Below, piece after piece: positions 1 to 12,059 of a DNA stretch of 64,000 nt. Within the stretch, counting starts at the first letter, position 1, and each line of letters starts with the position of its first letter. The translations under genes and the position numbers were made by a program. The stretch covers positions 288,428 to 352,427 of the forward strand of contig WTPW01000366.1 in assembly GCA_009809945.1 (NCBI GenBank), in the 5' to 3' direction. A model generated the notes under the pieces. That model had not been told where the DNA came from and ran no database searches. It saw only the letters and a list, made by a program, of their open reading frames with translations. The DNA is from Gigaspora margarita (Eukaryota > Glomeromycota > Glomeromycetes > Diversisporales > Gigasporaceae).

Positions 1-123
1 AAATTTATTTCGATCACAGGATCCTGTGATCGAAATAAATTTGTGTTGCTATAAATAGGTTATAATTATTTAATAAATTATAGAACTTTATAGTAACACA
101 AATCTATTCCGATCACAGGATCC
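1..123. repeat. Palindrome plus inverted-repeat element at window start
   Basis: Bases 1-42 are a perfect palindrome centred on GGATCC (half-site CGATCACAGGA). A second inverted pair faces it: the stretch after base 20 (CCTGTGATCGAAATAAATTT and on through GTGTTGCTATAAA) is matched in reverse by bases 87-123 with a few changes. The 104-bp segment 20-123 therefore looks like a small foldback element with arms of about 35 bp and a loop of about 30 A+T bases. The left palindrome half may belong to a second copy cut off by the window edge. Confidence 0.7.
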
Positions 124-1486
124 TGTGAATGGATTTTAACGATTTTGGGCTCACTAGAACCCTCTCATTGAGAGGATCATTTTGATAGTTAAATCATCAA
201 ATTGGTCCAGTAGTTCAAAAGTTATTCATTATCAAATATTATTAATAAATCTATAATTTTGGTCAAAAATAATTTTGCAACTTTGGCCGGAATTATGAAA
301 TTTTGGCCGGAATTACACCTGATACTTCAGCTGACCCACCCACCCACCCAGAAATCAGCTGATTTCTGGAAGCTCCCTTAACTAATATTTAATATGGAAT
401 AATTTGTTTTGACCTCTAAATCGACCAATATAATTGAGGATTATCAAAAAAATTTTACATAAAAATTTGTTATAGAGCAAATTTTCACAAAAACGGCCTT
501 TTTAACTAGCTTTCATTTATAATTAAGTACATAGAAAATTACAAATGCATGTATTTAATTATAAGCCTAAAGTAGGTTAAAAGGGCTATTTTTTTTGAAA
601 ATTAGCTTCTGAATTCATCCTTGATAGTTACCAACCCATCAAACAATGTCCAACCGATTCTAAAACACATGAGTATTTTAACAAATGGTAAAAGTACTTC
701 TTTCTACAGCTTAGCATAGCTCTTTTATTGAGTTTCATTAGTTTTTTAACTTGTCTAGACATCACAATTGCGCTTTTGTTAGTTGTAACAAGTACTTCAT
801 TTGTTAGTTTTTCAATATCACTTAGTATCAAATTTTTGTGAACGTTTATCAAAAAAAAGGCACAAAAAATCAAATCAGAGGTATCAATATTTTTGTATTA
901 GTCCATAAAACAAAAATCTTGAGAAAACTAGTAATAATAAAACTAGTAATATTATAAAATTGATAATACTAGATTATCAGGAGCTGATAGATGTCCAAAG
1001 CAATAATATGTATACTGTATATACAGTAGTGATGACAAAACCAAGTAATGCTAATTGTCACATATTATTGCTTATAAAAAATTAGATGATTTTATATAGT
1101 ACTATATGACAATTAGCATACTAGTTTGTTATATAAACAATATGTTGTATAACTAGTATATGTATTGTAATTGGATATTGCTAACAGATGTAGAAATAGT
1201 AAGTCCTCTGCTATACTTCAAACAATTAATAATACTATAATATTATTAATTAAGCTAGTAATATTATAGAGTACATTTATTTATTACATATAGCAATATT
1301 ACTATTTGTTATTCTTATAATATTCAACCAATTAATTTTCAAAATTAGGTAATATAACATGATTAGAAGATTTCAAACTAAATGTTTGTTTTGTCAAAAA
1401 TTGTTTATAATTCAAATTTCAAATATAAACCTACTTTTTATATTCTAATAAAATTTTTTTCAAAATTTTACTATATATTTTGGACC
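124..1486. other. No gene seen; short inverted repeats
   Basis: Only short open frames with no recognisable domain. Small inverted pairs occur at about 998-1010 with 1062-1075 (AAGCAATAATATGT and its complement) and at about 1044-1056 with 1107-1119 (GCTAATTGTCA and TGACAATTAGC), so part of this stretch is probably decayed foldback DNA. Confidence 0.4.
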
Positions 1487-2096
1487 ATTGCAGTAGAAAG
1501 GGCTGAAACTCAGAAATATATAATTTTGAGAAAATCTTGTTTATTTTTTTGGACTGTTCTGGGTCAATCAAAAATTATGCGATTTGATTGGTTGATCATA
1601 TCGGGTAATCTTGTGACATATAAGTCTTTTAAAGACTTTTTTTAAAATATTTGATTTTTTATAATGCAAACCAATTTCTATTTGTAATTGGAAAGTATAG
1701 CCCACCTCAAGATTACTGTATATTTCTGAAATAAGCAACCTTTTTTGGGCAAAAAATTACACAAAAGTGGGTTGCTTATTTTTAAATTGTTGAATTTTTT
1801 GAAAAATTGAAAAACGTACTAATAAAAAGTAGTCCAAACGCAACCAAATATTTACTGTAAGTGTATTTTGATGTACTGAACAAGTTTACTTAATGGTACT
1901 TTCGAGGTTTACTTAGTAAAATTTAGCCTTTTATATGTAGCAACTGCTAACAGTTTTTTTGAGTTTTTGAAAAAAACCAGGAGGGTTGCTTATTTTAGGG
2001 TATTGCTTATTTTCAGGAATATATAGTAATCTGAATCTTGAAAGAACTCAAATTTGATTGTTAGGAGAGTTTGGGCCCTTTCTACTGCAACGGCTC
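1487..2096. mobile_element. Outer MITE-like element split by a nested MITE
   Basis: An inverted pair CCATTGCAGTAGAAAGGGC (1487-1505) and its near-complement ending GCAACGG (about 2078-2096) bounds the segment. The interior carries a GATTGGTTGATCA motif near 1575 and is interrupted by the element at 1712-2030. No coding capacity. Superfamily not assigned because no clear target duplication was found. Confidence 0.5.
1712..2030. mobile_element. MITE of the AAATAAGC family, nested
   Basis: Ends are ATTACTGTATATTTCTGAAA and the near-complement of it ending ATATATAGTAAT, each followed inward by AAATAAGC. The interior (GTACTAATAAAAAGTAGTCC, TTTACTTAGTAAAATTTA) matches the reverse complement of the element at 12447-12740, so both are copies of one non-autonomous family of about 300-320 bp. 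No open frame; target duplication unclear. Confidence 0.75.
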
Positions 2097-3562
2097 CATT
2101 TACATATCTTTTTGCTTGCAAACAATCTTAGTTTACTCTAACCCTAACTAATAAAAAATTGGTTGTTTTTATTTTATATTATACTTGATTTTATAATTTG
2201 TAGCACATGCAATAATATCACATGTACAATATATAAATTGTCTATATTAATATTATTTTTAATATAGTATCTATTATAATGTACTATAAAAAATTTATTT
2301 AAAAAACTTTAATTGCTATAGTAGCACACAGTATACAGTTAATGTTATATCAAATTGTTATTGTAATTTATTTTAAAAAGTTATTTAAAAGATTATAGAA
2401 TATTGTAGTATATAGTTAAAGTTATATTCATTTGTATTAATATTATTATTAATATATATACTCTATCAAGTCCAATCAGCTTTGTGAATTCCAAATTGAA
2501 CTCAAACTAGATAATCAGTTATGTTTGAGTTTGATTCAATTCAAGTAATAAAGTTTAAATTTAAAACACTTCAAAATCCATAGTTTGAGTTTAGATTCAA
2601 TCAAACTTTTTCAAGCCTAAATTAATAGAAATAGATATTTTTAAATATAATTACTTTGATATTTGTGTTTATAATTGTAAATCAAGAGTTTTTTAAGTAT
2701 ATAATTGAATAAAAATTAATGTTGATTAACATTTTTTATTGTCAAATTATTGTTTATTTTTAGAAATTTATATTAGCTATTTTTATTTTATTCAGAGAAT
2801 TTGTTTAGTATATTGAAAATAAGGTAATTCTGTAATAATAATAATCTATAGTTATAAATGAATAAAATTTTCTAATTATCATTATTATTATATTTTTTAT
2901 CAAATAAAGTCATATGGGCTGATTTGTTTCACTTCGTTTATATTATCTATAAAAAATAATTGATTGCTGATCATTGCTATATTTATTTTAGAGATGTTAA
3001 ATTGCTTCTAAATTGCTTTATGTAACACAAATTTAAATTATTTATTAAACCACAATTATAATCAAATTAATTTTTTTAATAAATAATTAGATTCAAAATA
3101 ATATAAACAATAGATCTAATTACAAAAAAAAGTTAAAAATAATATTTGTGGTAAGAAATTGTCTTTAAGCATTTTATAAGCAATTATGCTTCTGAGCAGT
3201 GCTTTAATGATATTAAATGATTAATATTTGCAAATTTGACCAAATTTTTATTTTTTTAATAAATATATTTTTTTAAAATTATTATAAACAATTTTAATAA
3301 TAATACTGTAACTTTACAAAAAAAAAATAAAATAAAAAAATCATAAAACTAACAAGAAAATTGTATTAAGCAGTTTGAGCATTTTATAAGCAATTTAAAC
3401 ATCTCTAGTTATTTATATATAAATATAATATAGCACATATCGAATTCTAGTTATGAATCATAGCAACAAACAATAAATTTATAATTCTAATGTTTATAAT
3501 GACTTACACCTCTATTTTTTCTTGTTTGTTATGTTCTAAAACTTATAATACAAAGAAAAAAA
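2097..3562. other. No gene; A+T-rich with TTTGAGTTTGATT repeat
   Basis: Low-complexity A+T sequence. Around 2470-2625 there are direct and inverted copies of TTTGAGTTTGATTCAATT, related to the larger foldback repeat at 58190-59730. A telomere-like CTAACCCTAACTAA occurs near 2137. No coding signal. Confidence 0.45.
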
Positions 3563-4047
3563 TTGCAGAGCTATGAACAAAATAAGTATAAAAATAACAA
3601 ACTCATTCCATATCATCATTTGCTTTGTAAACCTTCTAATGACACTTTAACATTTTATCAAGACATAGTAATAATTTACTTGAAGAACAGTCTTGGGTTT
3701 AATAGACATTCAATTGAAAAAAAGCATATAATGATTGATGCATTTCCAGAGAATGTTTTTTTGTCTTTATTTGAAAATGTAGAAAGTTTTAAAAATATAC
3801 CAAATCAAAAAAATATCAATATGTTTTAGAAGGTACTAGAGGTGAGAAATACATATTCAAATATGATAAAATCATATTTTGTGAAGATATAAATACTTCA
3901 ACACAGGGTTATATTTTATTTGAGGATAATGATAGCCAATATAAAATAACTTTTAGTTAGATACAAAAGGAGCATAAGAAAAAAAATAAACTTTTTTTAA
4001 CTAGAACTTTATTAATTAATTTTATTGCTATTCTGGAGAATTTATAA
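3563..4047 (+). pseudogene. Decayed coding remnant, function unknown
   Basis: An 88-residue open frame starts at 3563, includes IMIDAFPENVFLSLFENV, and ends at 3829. Coding-like sequence of similar character (for example VLEGTRGEKYIFKYDK) continues downstream to about 4047 outside that frame, so the locus looks like a broken gene. I do not recognise a domain. The lysine-, tyrosine- and asparagine-rich composition and repeat-rich setting fit a transposon-derived gene, but an old host gene is equally possible. Confidence 0.4.
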
Positions 4048-4734
4048 ATGAGTAAGTATATAGTTGAATTTGAATGTTTTATAAGTATTTATTTATAGCA
4101 CTAATTATTTACTATTTATAGTCAAAAAATCTTACTCCACCCTTTCATAAATCATTATCCAATAGTGATCATAGTTTATATACAATATATAATTTCCAGG
4201 TACCTTCTCTTTGGGCTGCTCAAATAACCACCTTCTATTAACAAATAGTCAACTTCTACTACTAAATCATACTTTAGATATATTTTGTCTTACTCCAATT
4301 AAATAAATAATTTTATGATTTTAAATAAAAAATAAAATTTTAAGTTATATTTTTATTATGAAATGTTGATATTTTTACATGTTATTTCATTTGGAATACC
4401 ATTAATTAAATAAAAAATTTGATGATTTTCAAACTCTAATATATCAAAAACAACAGGTTTTTGTTTTTTATCTCCTCTTATTATAGTTTCTTTAAAAAAT
4501 AATTTAACCTAAGGTAATGAAATAAGTCATATGATATTTAACTAATAAATACAAAAACAAACATGTACCTGGTTAAGTCCTGGTTATGATTTTTTTTGAT
4601 ACTACTTGTTGAGAATAATCTAAGCAATAATCCCTTCTTCTTAATTAATACATAAATAGGACATATGCATACAAAACATGTACATATAGAGTGTTACATT
4701 CTCCTTTCTATAAAGTCCTGGAATTGCTATTACA

Positions 4735-5058
4735 GTATTCAATTGTTCTACAGTAGGTTAGCAAAAAATTTAACCCAATTTTTTGCATCTTCTTCAAATT
4801 TTAAAATTTCTTCTTTGGTGTAAGTTAGCTTTCTTAAAATTTTATACAACTAAAAATTTGTGCCACAATTTTTAATGTTAATTCACGAATTCCAGATTTA
4901 AATTCACTTATAAGTAAGTGTTGTAATAATTTTTTTTTAGCAAGTCCTATAAGTAATGTCCAACTCCAATTACTCCGAGCAGAATTGTGATCAAATTCAA
5001 AATGAATATTAAGATTATCACTTATTTTTTTCAATCCTTCTCTTAAGATTTTACCCAA
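4735..5058 (-). pseudogene. 3' part of decayed repetitive transposon-like gene
   Basis: The minus strand encodes a 74-residue frame with NIHFEFDHNSARSNWSWT and KKKLLQHL, followed toward 4735 by coding-like sequence with YTKEEILKFEEDAKNWVKFF. From memory these resemble the C-terminal half of a large repetitive protein family in Rhizophagus-type genomes, probably mobile-element encoded; I cannot name the transposase superfamily. The 5' part lies at 6975-8255, with about 1.9 kb of unrelated repeats in between. Broken; probably inactive. Confidence 0.5.
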
Positions 5059-5079
5059 AATTATTTTTTTTAAATAAAT

Positions 5080-5340
5080 CTTTAAATAGACATTCTATTA
5101 ACATATCTGATATTCAGGGTGTGGCAACATAGCAAAGTTGGATTGTTGTTCCCCCAAGCAACAGGTACAGAGTTTGAATCCCACTGAAGACATTTTCAAA
5201 AATTGCATTTGTGTTATGGTAACTAATTTGCACTCAACTAATTGGATCTTTGATCTATAATCCAGGTAATACCAAGTTATTAGGAGCTAACTAACTTGTG
5301 TATGTTATACAAAGAAAAATAAGGCACATAAACCCTAGAA
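5080..5340 (+). mobile_element. tRNA-derived SINE candidate
   Basis: Within about 5105-5185 there is a pol III-like promoter layout: an A-box-like TAGCAAAGTTGG at about 5130 and a B-box-like AGTTTGAATCC about 45 bases further on. The flanking bases do not fold into a clean tRNA cloverleaf, so a tRNA-derived SINE head is more likely than a tRNA gene. It sits inside the insertion that splits the decayed gene. No poly(A) tail or target duplication was identified. Confidence 0.45.
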
Positions 5341-5862
5341 ATTAGCAGCAGAACCCGCTTGGCAAGACCCGAGTAGAGATTATACCCAAATCGAGTATTA
5401 TCTGAGTTACTCACAGTTAACCCATTAGCTAGGTAATGACTAAAGCTACCTGGGTAGATTCACAGGAGTAATACCTGGTAAATTCACTGAAGTAATACCT
5501 GAGTAGATATACTGTACCTGGGTAATACCAAAGTAGGAAGACCCAAATAATGCCCAGGTAATCAAATATTAATAATGAATTGTAACTAAATTGTAACCAA
5601 TAGATGTCATCAAACACAAGCTTTTTATAAACCATAACTTAAAATACTTATTGTATATCGCTAAACAGACTATATAATATAACAAATGTAAAATTTGATT
5701 GGCTACAATAATTCATGTAACCAATCACATGGGAGCTTACTCGAGTAAAATGAGTAAGATTTTATATTGGATATATTTATTGATTATTTGAGTAACCTGT
5801 AGGTTTACTAGCTGATTAACCAAGTAATGTTTTTTTGGCCGAGTATAACTATTAAACCCGAG
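5341..5862. repeat. ACCTGGGTAATACC-motif repeat, probable degraded MITE
   Basis: Many degenerate copies of ACCTGGGTAATACC, ACCCGAGTA and GAGTAAT in both directions (5365-5570, 5735-5865). Short subterminal repeats of this kind are typical of hAT-like non-autonomous elements, but I could not define exact ends. It also contains TTTGATTGGCTACAA near 5696. The short minus-strand open frame here is a by-product. Confidence 0.35.
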
Positions 5863-6231
5863 TAGGGATAGTGAAAAATATCAATTTCTATTGATTATAT
5901 CTAAATTGATATTTTTAGGCCAAATCATAGGGAAATTAATATTTTTACAATTTTTAATACAGTGTAACAATACCACTTTGGGCAAAATTAAGAGTATAAT
6001 TTAGGCCAGACAATACAAATTTGGCTAACCTAAACTGTCAGTAAGGTTCAGAAAAGTAGACAATCAACAAACTGTTTGCCAGAAAGTTACATTATTGATT
6101 ACATTATATTTTGTTAAACCAAATCGTGCATTTTGATTGGCCAATATGGGTAAATCGATATAAATCAATATTTTTGACCAAAATCGATCGATATTTTTGC
6201 CAAATCAAATTGATATTTTTTACTGTCCCTG
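5863..6231. mobile_element. hAT-type MITE, 369 bp
   Basis: Terminal inverted repeats TAGGGATAGTGAAAAATATC (left) and CAGGGACAGTAAAAAATATC (right end read in reverse). Flanks AACCCGAG (5855-5862) and GACCCAAG (6232-6239) agree at six of eight bases and can be read as a decayed 8-bp target duplication. Subterminal repeats of the form AATCGATAT/ATCAATATTTTT. No coding capacity. Confidence 0.65.
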
Positions 6232-6239
6232 GACCCAAG

Positions 6240-6974
6240 TGAAGAAGTTCTCAACTTTCAATAGTGCTAGAGAAAAAGAAACTTGACCCACAATAAAAAG
6301 GGTTGAAGAACCCTACCAACCAGATTACTAGGGTCAAACCAGAGGAAAAGAACATGTGTTTTAGAAGCATTACCAAGGGGAAGGAGACCAATGGTATCCT
6401 AACACCAGGCTGTCCAACCCTTCCATGTCTTAGAATTGGGAGTAGAAATGTGACTAGAAAAAAGAAGCTGGTCAAGGAAATGACCAGGCACTGGGGTTGG
6501 GGAACTTCACAAGGACAGAAGTAGGTAACAGTAGCAGTTAGAGTAACTCTAACTGCAAGTGGTCTGCCTCAGTAGATGCATAAGTTACCGAAGCATAGGT
6601 GATACCTGTGTGGAACAGGAACTACTCTACCAAGTGTTCCATAAGGATAAAATAGTCCTAAGGGGACTCTGTTAAGTATCTGGAACTGACCTTGACTAAC
6701 TAATGTATTGGAGAGCTGTACTAGTGATACAAGTTGGATTGTCAGAAGGAGCATGGACCAGAGAGTTTAAATAGGTAACCCCCTAGCTAGGTTGCAGATA
6801 TGGTAACTAGTATAGAACATTCGGGCAGACTACTTAAATTAGATAATCAAAAGTTGTATGTGTGGCTAGTTGTAATCTCATCTATGTAACAAATATCAGA
6901 GAGCTCCTAGAGGCACCTGTGATCTGATAACTTGAATAACATATCTTTTCCCATAGCGAAAGCTTTGACTTAAA
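6240..6974. other. Less A+T-rich unassigned stretch
   Basis: Visibly richer in G+C than its surroundings, with overlapping open frames of 61-74 codons on both strands and no domain I recognise. It lies within the roughly 1.9-kb insertion in the decayed minus-strand gene. Probably part of a mobile element; contains AGTTAGAGTAACTCTAACT (6537-6555), a perfect palindrome arm pair. Confidence 0.35.
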
Positions 6975-8255
6975 AAAAAAAATCTGATATTTATAATAAA
7001 AGATGTAAATCATCAGAAATATAATTAAATAAGTCAATTACAGAAAACAAAGCAGATCTTTTTTCCCCTAAATAATACAAATTAATTATTTTTCCAGTAG
7101 GTGGCCAAGAAAGATTCATATTATAGTGAGATTTAGCATTTCATTCACAAAATAAACAAAAATATTCAGAATTGGAGTATTTTGACCTATAATAAGATAT
7201 GTAAACTTCCAGTTACCAGAAAAATAAAATTCAACAGATCAGTGAATACCATCATTATCAATTATGCCATTTTCTTTTAAATTAGCTAATTGTAAAGCAA
7301 ATAACTTGCCAATATTAGCTAATACTTTATAATTTTCCTTACCTACATAAAGATATAAACTAATAATATATAATACAAATTAATTTTATTAAAATATATG
7401 TTTATTTTTATAAAAAATATATATATATAGTATATACCTAAATTGATATTCTGGTTTAAGTATATCATCTCTTTCATTTAACAAACAAAATGTTACTATT
7501 ACATAGTTTTGTTTTCTTTCAACATTTCTATATCACCTCCAAATTTGATAAAAAGTATATTACCTGGAACTATTACAGGATTTTTTTCTATTTTCCAAAC
7601 AGGTATTAGAACTTTAAGTATTGCTAAAAGAGAACAAAAGGCCCATTTTTTATTTTACTATTGTTAACTAAAATATCATTAGTATATTCACTACTATCAA
7701 TACTAAACTAATCATTAATTTCTTTGTCTATATTAAAAATTTCTATACAAATATGAATGTTCATTAATTTATTTATTTTATTTCTATAATCAGCAATAAA
7801 TATTCATGAAAAAGAGTTGGTACAACTGCTACTAAACTTCTATATTCACAATGACCTAAAAGTGCTTCATTATATACATGTACAATAGCATCAAATCTTG
7901 CTTGAGTTGTAAAATTTGAATCTTTAAATTTAATACAAGCTTGATTTTCTTTATAATTAAGTTCAATATAATATATATTTACAATTGATTCTCCAAATAA
8001 ATTTGTAATTTATGTTTAATAAATAATTCATCAATTACTTTTTTTAAATTCTTTTCAAAACTATTGAATGGGTTATAATATTGTGATCACAAAATAATAT
8101 CTTCAAGTGGCTTTTTACACTTATTATTTTTTACTATAGTAACAGGTTGAGAACCAATTTGTAAATGAGCATGATATAAAGATTCAATATCAAATCCAAA
8201 CAAGCAAGGACCAGAAAGTTTAGTTAATGGTTTTTAATTGATCTTCTAATTAAAT
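6975..8255 (-). pseudogene. 5' part of decayed repetitive transposon-like gene
   Basis: Reading the minus strand from 8255 downward, coding-like segments appear in a consistent order: LSGPCLFGFDIESLYHAHLQ, then NFTTQARFDAIVHVYNEALL, then VPGNILFIKFGGD, then ENYKVLANIGKLFALQLANL, and finally ALFSVIDLFNYISDDLHLL near 6985. The order and spacing indicate one former gene, continued at 4735-5058. From memory these motifs recur in large families in Rhizophagus-type genomes and are likely mobile-element encoded. Multiply broken; no functional product expected. Confidence 0.55.
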
Positions 8256-10990
8256 TTATTATATAAATACATATTTGTAAAATAGCGCTATAAAATTTTT
8301 AAATAAATTCATACTTGTAAAAATGTGTTAATAACTACCATAGATGATTTTATACTTCTAATACTCTATTCTGCACACTCTTTCTTCCAAGTAATTGTAT
8401 AATGCACTTTTGAATTTGAAACTTATCTAGTTTCACACTTAAAACTTTGTTCAGAAACCTATGTCTCAACTAATGTTTTAGACAAAATTGGTTTGTTATT
8501 CTAAAATATTTCAGATTTTGATAGTGGTCTGAAATTAAAATTCTAAATTTCATAATTAGGACAAAAATCTAATATAAATCTGATAAAATCCAATACTTCT
8601 AATAGCCTGATTGGCTAATTTTCGATCTGCATATAATTATTAACCAATTAACTTTCATAATAATAAGACACTAAGTTAAATTTTCATTTTGTATTAATGA
8701 ATCTAATTTAAAATTAATACTTATATAACCAAAATATAAAGAATATTAGAATATTTCAGAAAGTATAGTAATTTTTTCTCATCATAAAATAATATTCGAC
8801 TGGTTGAATCCAATAGTATAGATTTATTTACATATTATTGTCAGGTTGATGCTGAAATTAGAACTTATTTGTTTGTAGTTGGATTACGATTTAGAGTTAA
8901 AGTTCATAATAAAAGAGTATAAGTTATTGTTAGATGAATTTAGTATATTTCAAATTAGACTGTGATTGTGCAGTTCCAGATTTCAATATCATTTTTGACA
9001 TTAATGCAGTTAAATAACGCTTTCATATTTAAACAAAAAAGTGATCATAGTTCTACAAAATTGAAACTATTTTATATGGTGCTAAGCTGACTGAGCTAAG
9101 CAGGAAGTGCATAGCACTAACAAAATTTACAAACATATATTAGAAAAAAATGAATTGTTTATGTAGAAAGATGCAGTTATTAACAGTATATTTCCTTTTT
9201 TAGTATTTCTGCTCTAAACTTTTAATAATTAGAGCAGGCTTTTGGTACCATATTTTATAATTTTAGACTTAGACTAAAGTTTACAAATTTAGCATGGATC
9301 CCTTTTTTTTTTTTTTATGTACCTAATTTCATATTGATAATAACACTGATATAACAATAAATCATTCTATTCTATGCCTATTTTTAGCCATTTTTGATAA
9401 TTATCATGATTTATTCTAATAGAATTTTATCTTTAATAGCAAATTAGTGTATATATAGGTCGATTGGGCAACGATTTTACTGAAAAAGTTGTCATGATTT
9501 AGGTTAGGCTTGGATTGATATATAGATAATATTTGCTAGAGGTAAATTCAGCAATTCTACTAGACTCAAATAATCCAAATAGCTATATGTTGTTTATTAT
9601 TGAGAAATACAAGGTTGTTAAATTTTTTTTAGAAAGGAATATAGGTGTTATAAGTTATCATTAAGATATACTAATTTTTAAATTCTAAAATGGGCAATGG
9701 ATTAATAAATAGATTAGTACAGCTACACATCACTCTTGTATATGATAAGTTATCATTACTAATAGACTTAGCTCAACATAGTTTTATATACATTATGATT
9801 TAACTAATTTGAATATTAATTAATGAACTTGAAATCATCTGAACAAGTAAATTCACTTTCAAGAAGCCTTAAAATTTAAAGATCTTGACTATACACAAAT
9901 TCATAAGAAAATCTATAATCTTTATGGCTTGACCAATATCAAAATTTTATCAAAACCATAGCCACAAGGTTTTTCATCCTGATAACATTTCTACCATTAT
10001 GTTGTTAAATCCATAAATATAACAGTTGGCATAAGTTTTTGATCTAACAAAACCTCTAAAGTGATATAAGGTCTGGCCTGTAAATGAAGATTATTTGCAA
10101 ATTACATAAACCTAATATATAGTAATACTAATACTTATGATACAAGCATGCCCATGGCAAATATTATTGGTCAGATTTTATTTATGTGTTTAATGCAGTT
10201 TTGAACAGTTCAGAATATTTCAGATTGAGTTCAGATTTTAAGCAATAATGGATTTCATCAGAAATTTCAGAAATTTAATTGTTGGGTGAAACTAATATCG
10301 TCTATATTTCAGATTCAAATTGGGCAAAATATTTAGATTTCACCCAAAACATTAGTCTCAACTATATAACTATCAGATATTGGATACTGAAGTGTATTAT
10401 TTCAAGATTTTTGAGTAAAATTTAGTGTAAGGGGATAAACAACTAAAGATAAAATATTGTAATATGTGCAGTATATTCATCTATTTGAATTATAATATGC
10501 TTCAATTGTTGAATTATTTGGGTAGTCATGTATAAAGATACAACTAGAAGATATATCTATTAATAAAAGTCAGAATTTTTTGTATTATTATTAGAAAAAT
10601 AATAATATTAAAAAAAATATATTACTTATGATTTCTTGTATTTCAACTATTTTAAATTTTTTTTTATTTAAAGCCAAAATAGTTTTGCTAGTTATTCTTC
10701 TACTATATTTAGATATTTATATAAGTATTGTATTTTATCTCAAAAAACCAATTTTTTTCAAAAACCATTTACAAACCAATTCCTGACAGGGTTTGAAGTT
10801 GCAAAATCCAGTTTGAATAAGTGCTAAGCCACCAATAATTGGTGTATTTGTCTATATTTATCTGATATTATTACTACTTTAAAATTTGTTTGATTTGCAT
10901 ATCGATCAAATTTCTAATTATTATTAGAATTTAAATAGTGATATGAACAAATCTGCCCATATGTTAATATACCATTTTAGCAATTTTGGT
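8256..10990. other. No gene seen
   Basis: A+T-rich, multiply stopped in all frames. Contains CTGATTGGCTAATTTT near 8608 and several TTTCAGATT motifs around 8460-8600 and 10200-10380, suggesting decayed repeats, but no boundary or product can be defined. Confidence 0.4.
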
Positions 10991-11470
10991 ATTATGAAAA
11001 ATTTATGTATTTTTTCTTTGTTACTTTAACTTACCCTATATTAGTTAGCATGTTTTAGAATATTTGTATAGTTATTCTTTTTTAGTACAAGGCTTAGCAT
11101 ATACAATGGCCTTGAACCCTGAATTTTGGTTTTGAACTATCTACAGTGGTCTAAAACATGCTAAAGTGGTCCAGGACCATTGATCTTGGTTTGAGACTGC
11201 AGATATTGGTTTCAGACCATAATAATTAAAAATGTATAAATACGATAGCTGAACTTAGAGAAGTGAAAAACAATACAGTAATAATACAATAATAATAATG
11301 AATTAATAAATAATGTCCTTATTAATCGAATATTAACTAAACCACATTCTTTAATAACCCATGTCATTAATCTCTGAATTCCTAATAAAAGTCCACTCTG
11401 TATAATCTATGCTTACATCTCTGAGCTAATTTGACCTATAATTAGCCAAGTCTCTCCTATGGTTGTAATA
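10991..11470 (+). mobile_element. LTR fossil, copy 1
   Basis: About 480 bp, closely similar along its length to 16848-17298. Shared landmarks are TTAGTTAGCATGTTTTAGAA, a TATA-like TATAAATACGATAGCTGAAC, an AATAAAAGTCC polyadenylation-like signal, and CCAAGTCTCTCCTATGGTTG at the 3' end. This fits a long terminal repeat of a retrotransposon. Family not assignable without an internal region. Old and decayed, judging by divergence between copies. Confidence 0.6.
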
Positions 11471-12059
11471 TTTTGGTGCTAATTGTATAGATGAATATTC
11501 TTTTCTATGCCTTCTTTGTAGTGAAGAAGACCCTTTTTCAAGCCCAGAGCTGTGTGTCTATAATATCTTGTGAATATACTAATTTGTCTAATGCATCTGA
11601 TCTAAAACCCCATAAAGAAAAAAAACTAGAAGACATAACCTACATGAATATCAATTATGCCAAGTGATTATCAAGAAAGAAGACTGAGATTTTTTTGAAT
11701 TTGGATAGAGTATATCAATCTTGAAGAACCCATAAGCTGTGGAATTAGGCCTACATTAGCAAAATTATAATAGCGTAATCTTACATAAGACCTTACAAAC
11801 TATAATATAAGCAAAATATTTTGTAATATATTTCAAAATATTTCGAAATATCAAATTTTGAAATATAAAGAAGTAATTTTGAAATATTTTAAAATATATT
11901 ATGAAATAATTAAACTCCTTTCAAAATATTTTAGGACTAGGAAACCAAGTTGGATTAGTAGATCTATAATCTGGATCATGCATTAGACTGATTTTTCAAA
12001 ATAGTTTGAAATAGTTTAATAATGTTCAAATTCTGTATCTCAAGATCAGATTAGATCTT
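11471..12059. other. No gene; nothing coding between LTR fossil and repeats
   Basis: A+T-rich sequence, ending in repeated AAATATTTCAAAATATTT-type low complexity (11810-11940). No protein motif of a retrotransposon was recognised here. Confidence 0.4.

Noticed and set aside
5105-5185. Functional tRNA gene
   Set aside because: Box-like motifs are present but acceptor and anticodon stems do not pair cleanly; a SINE head is more likely.
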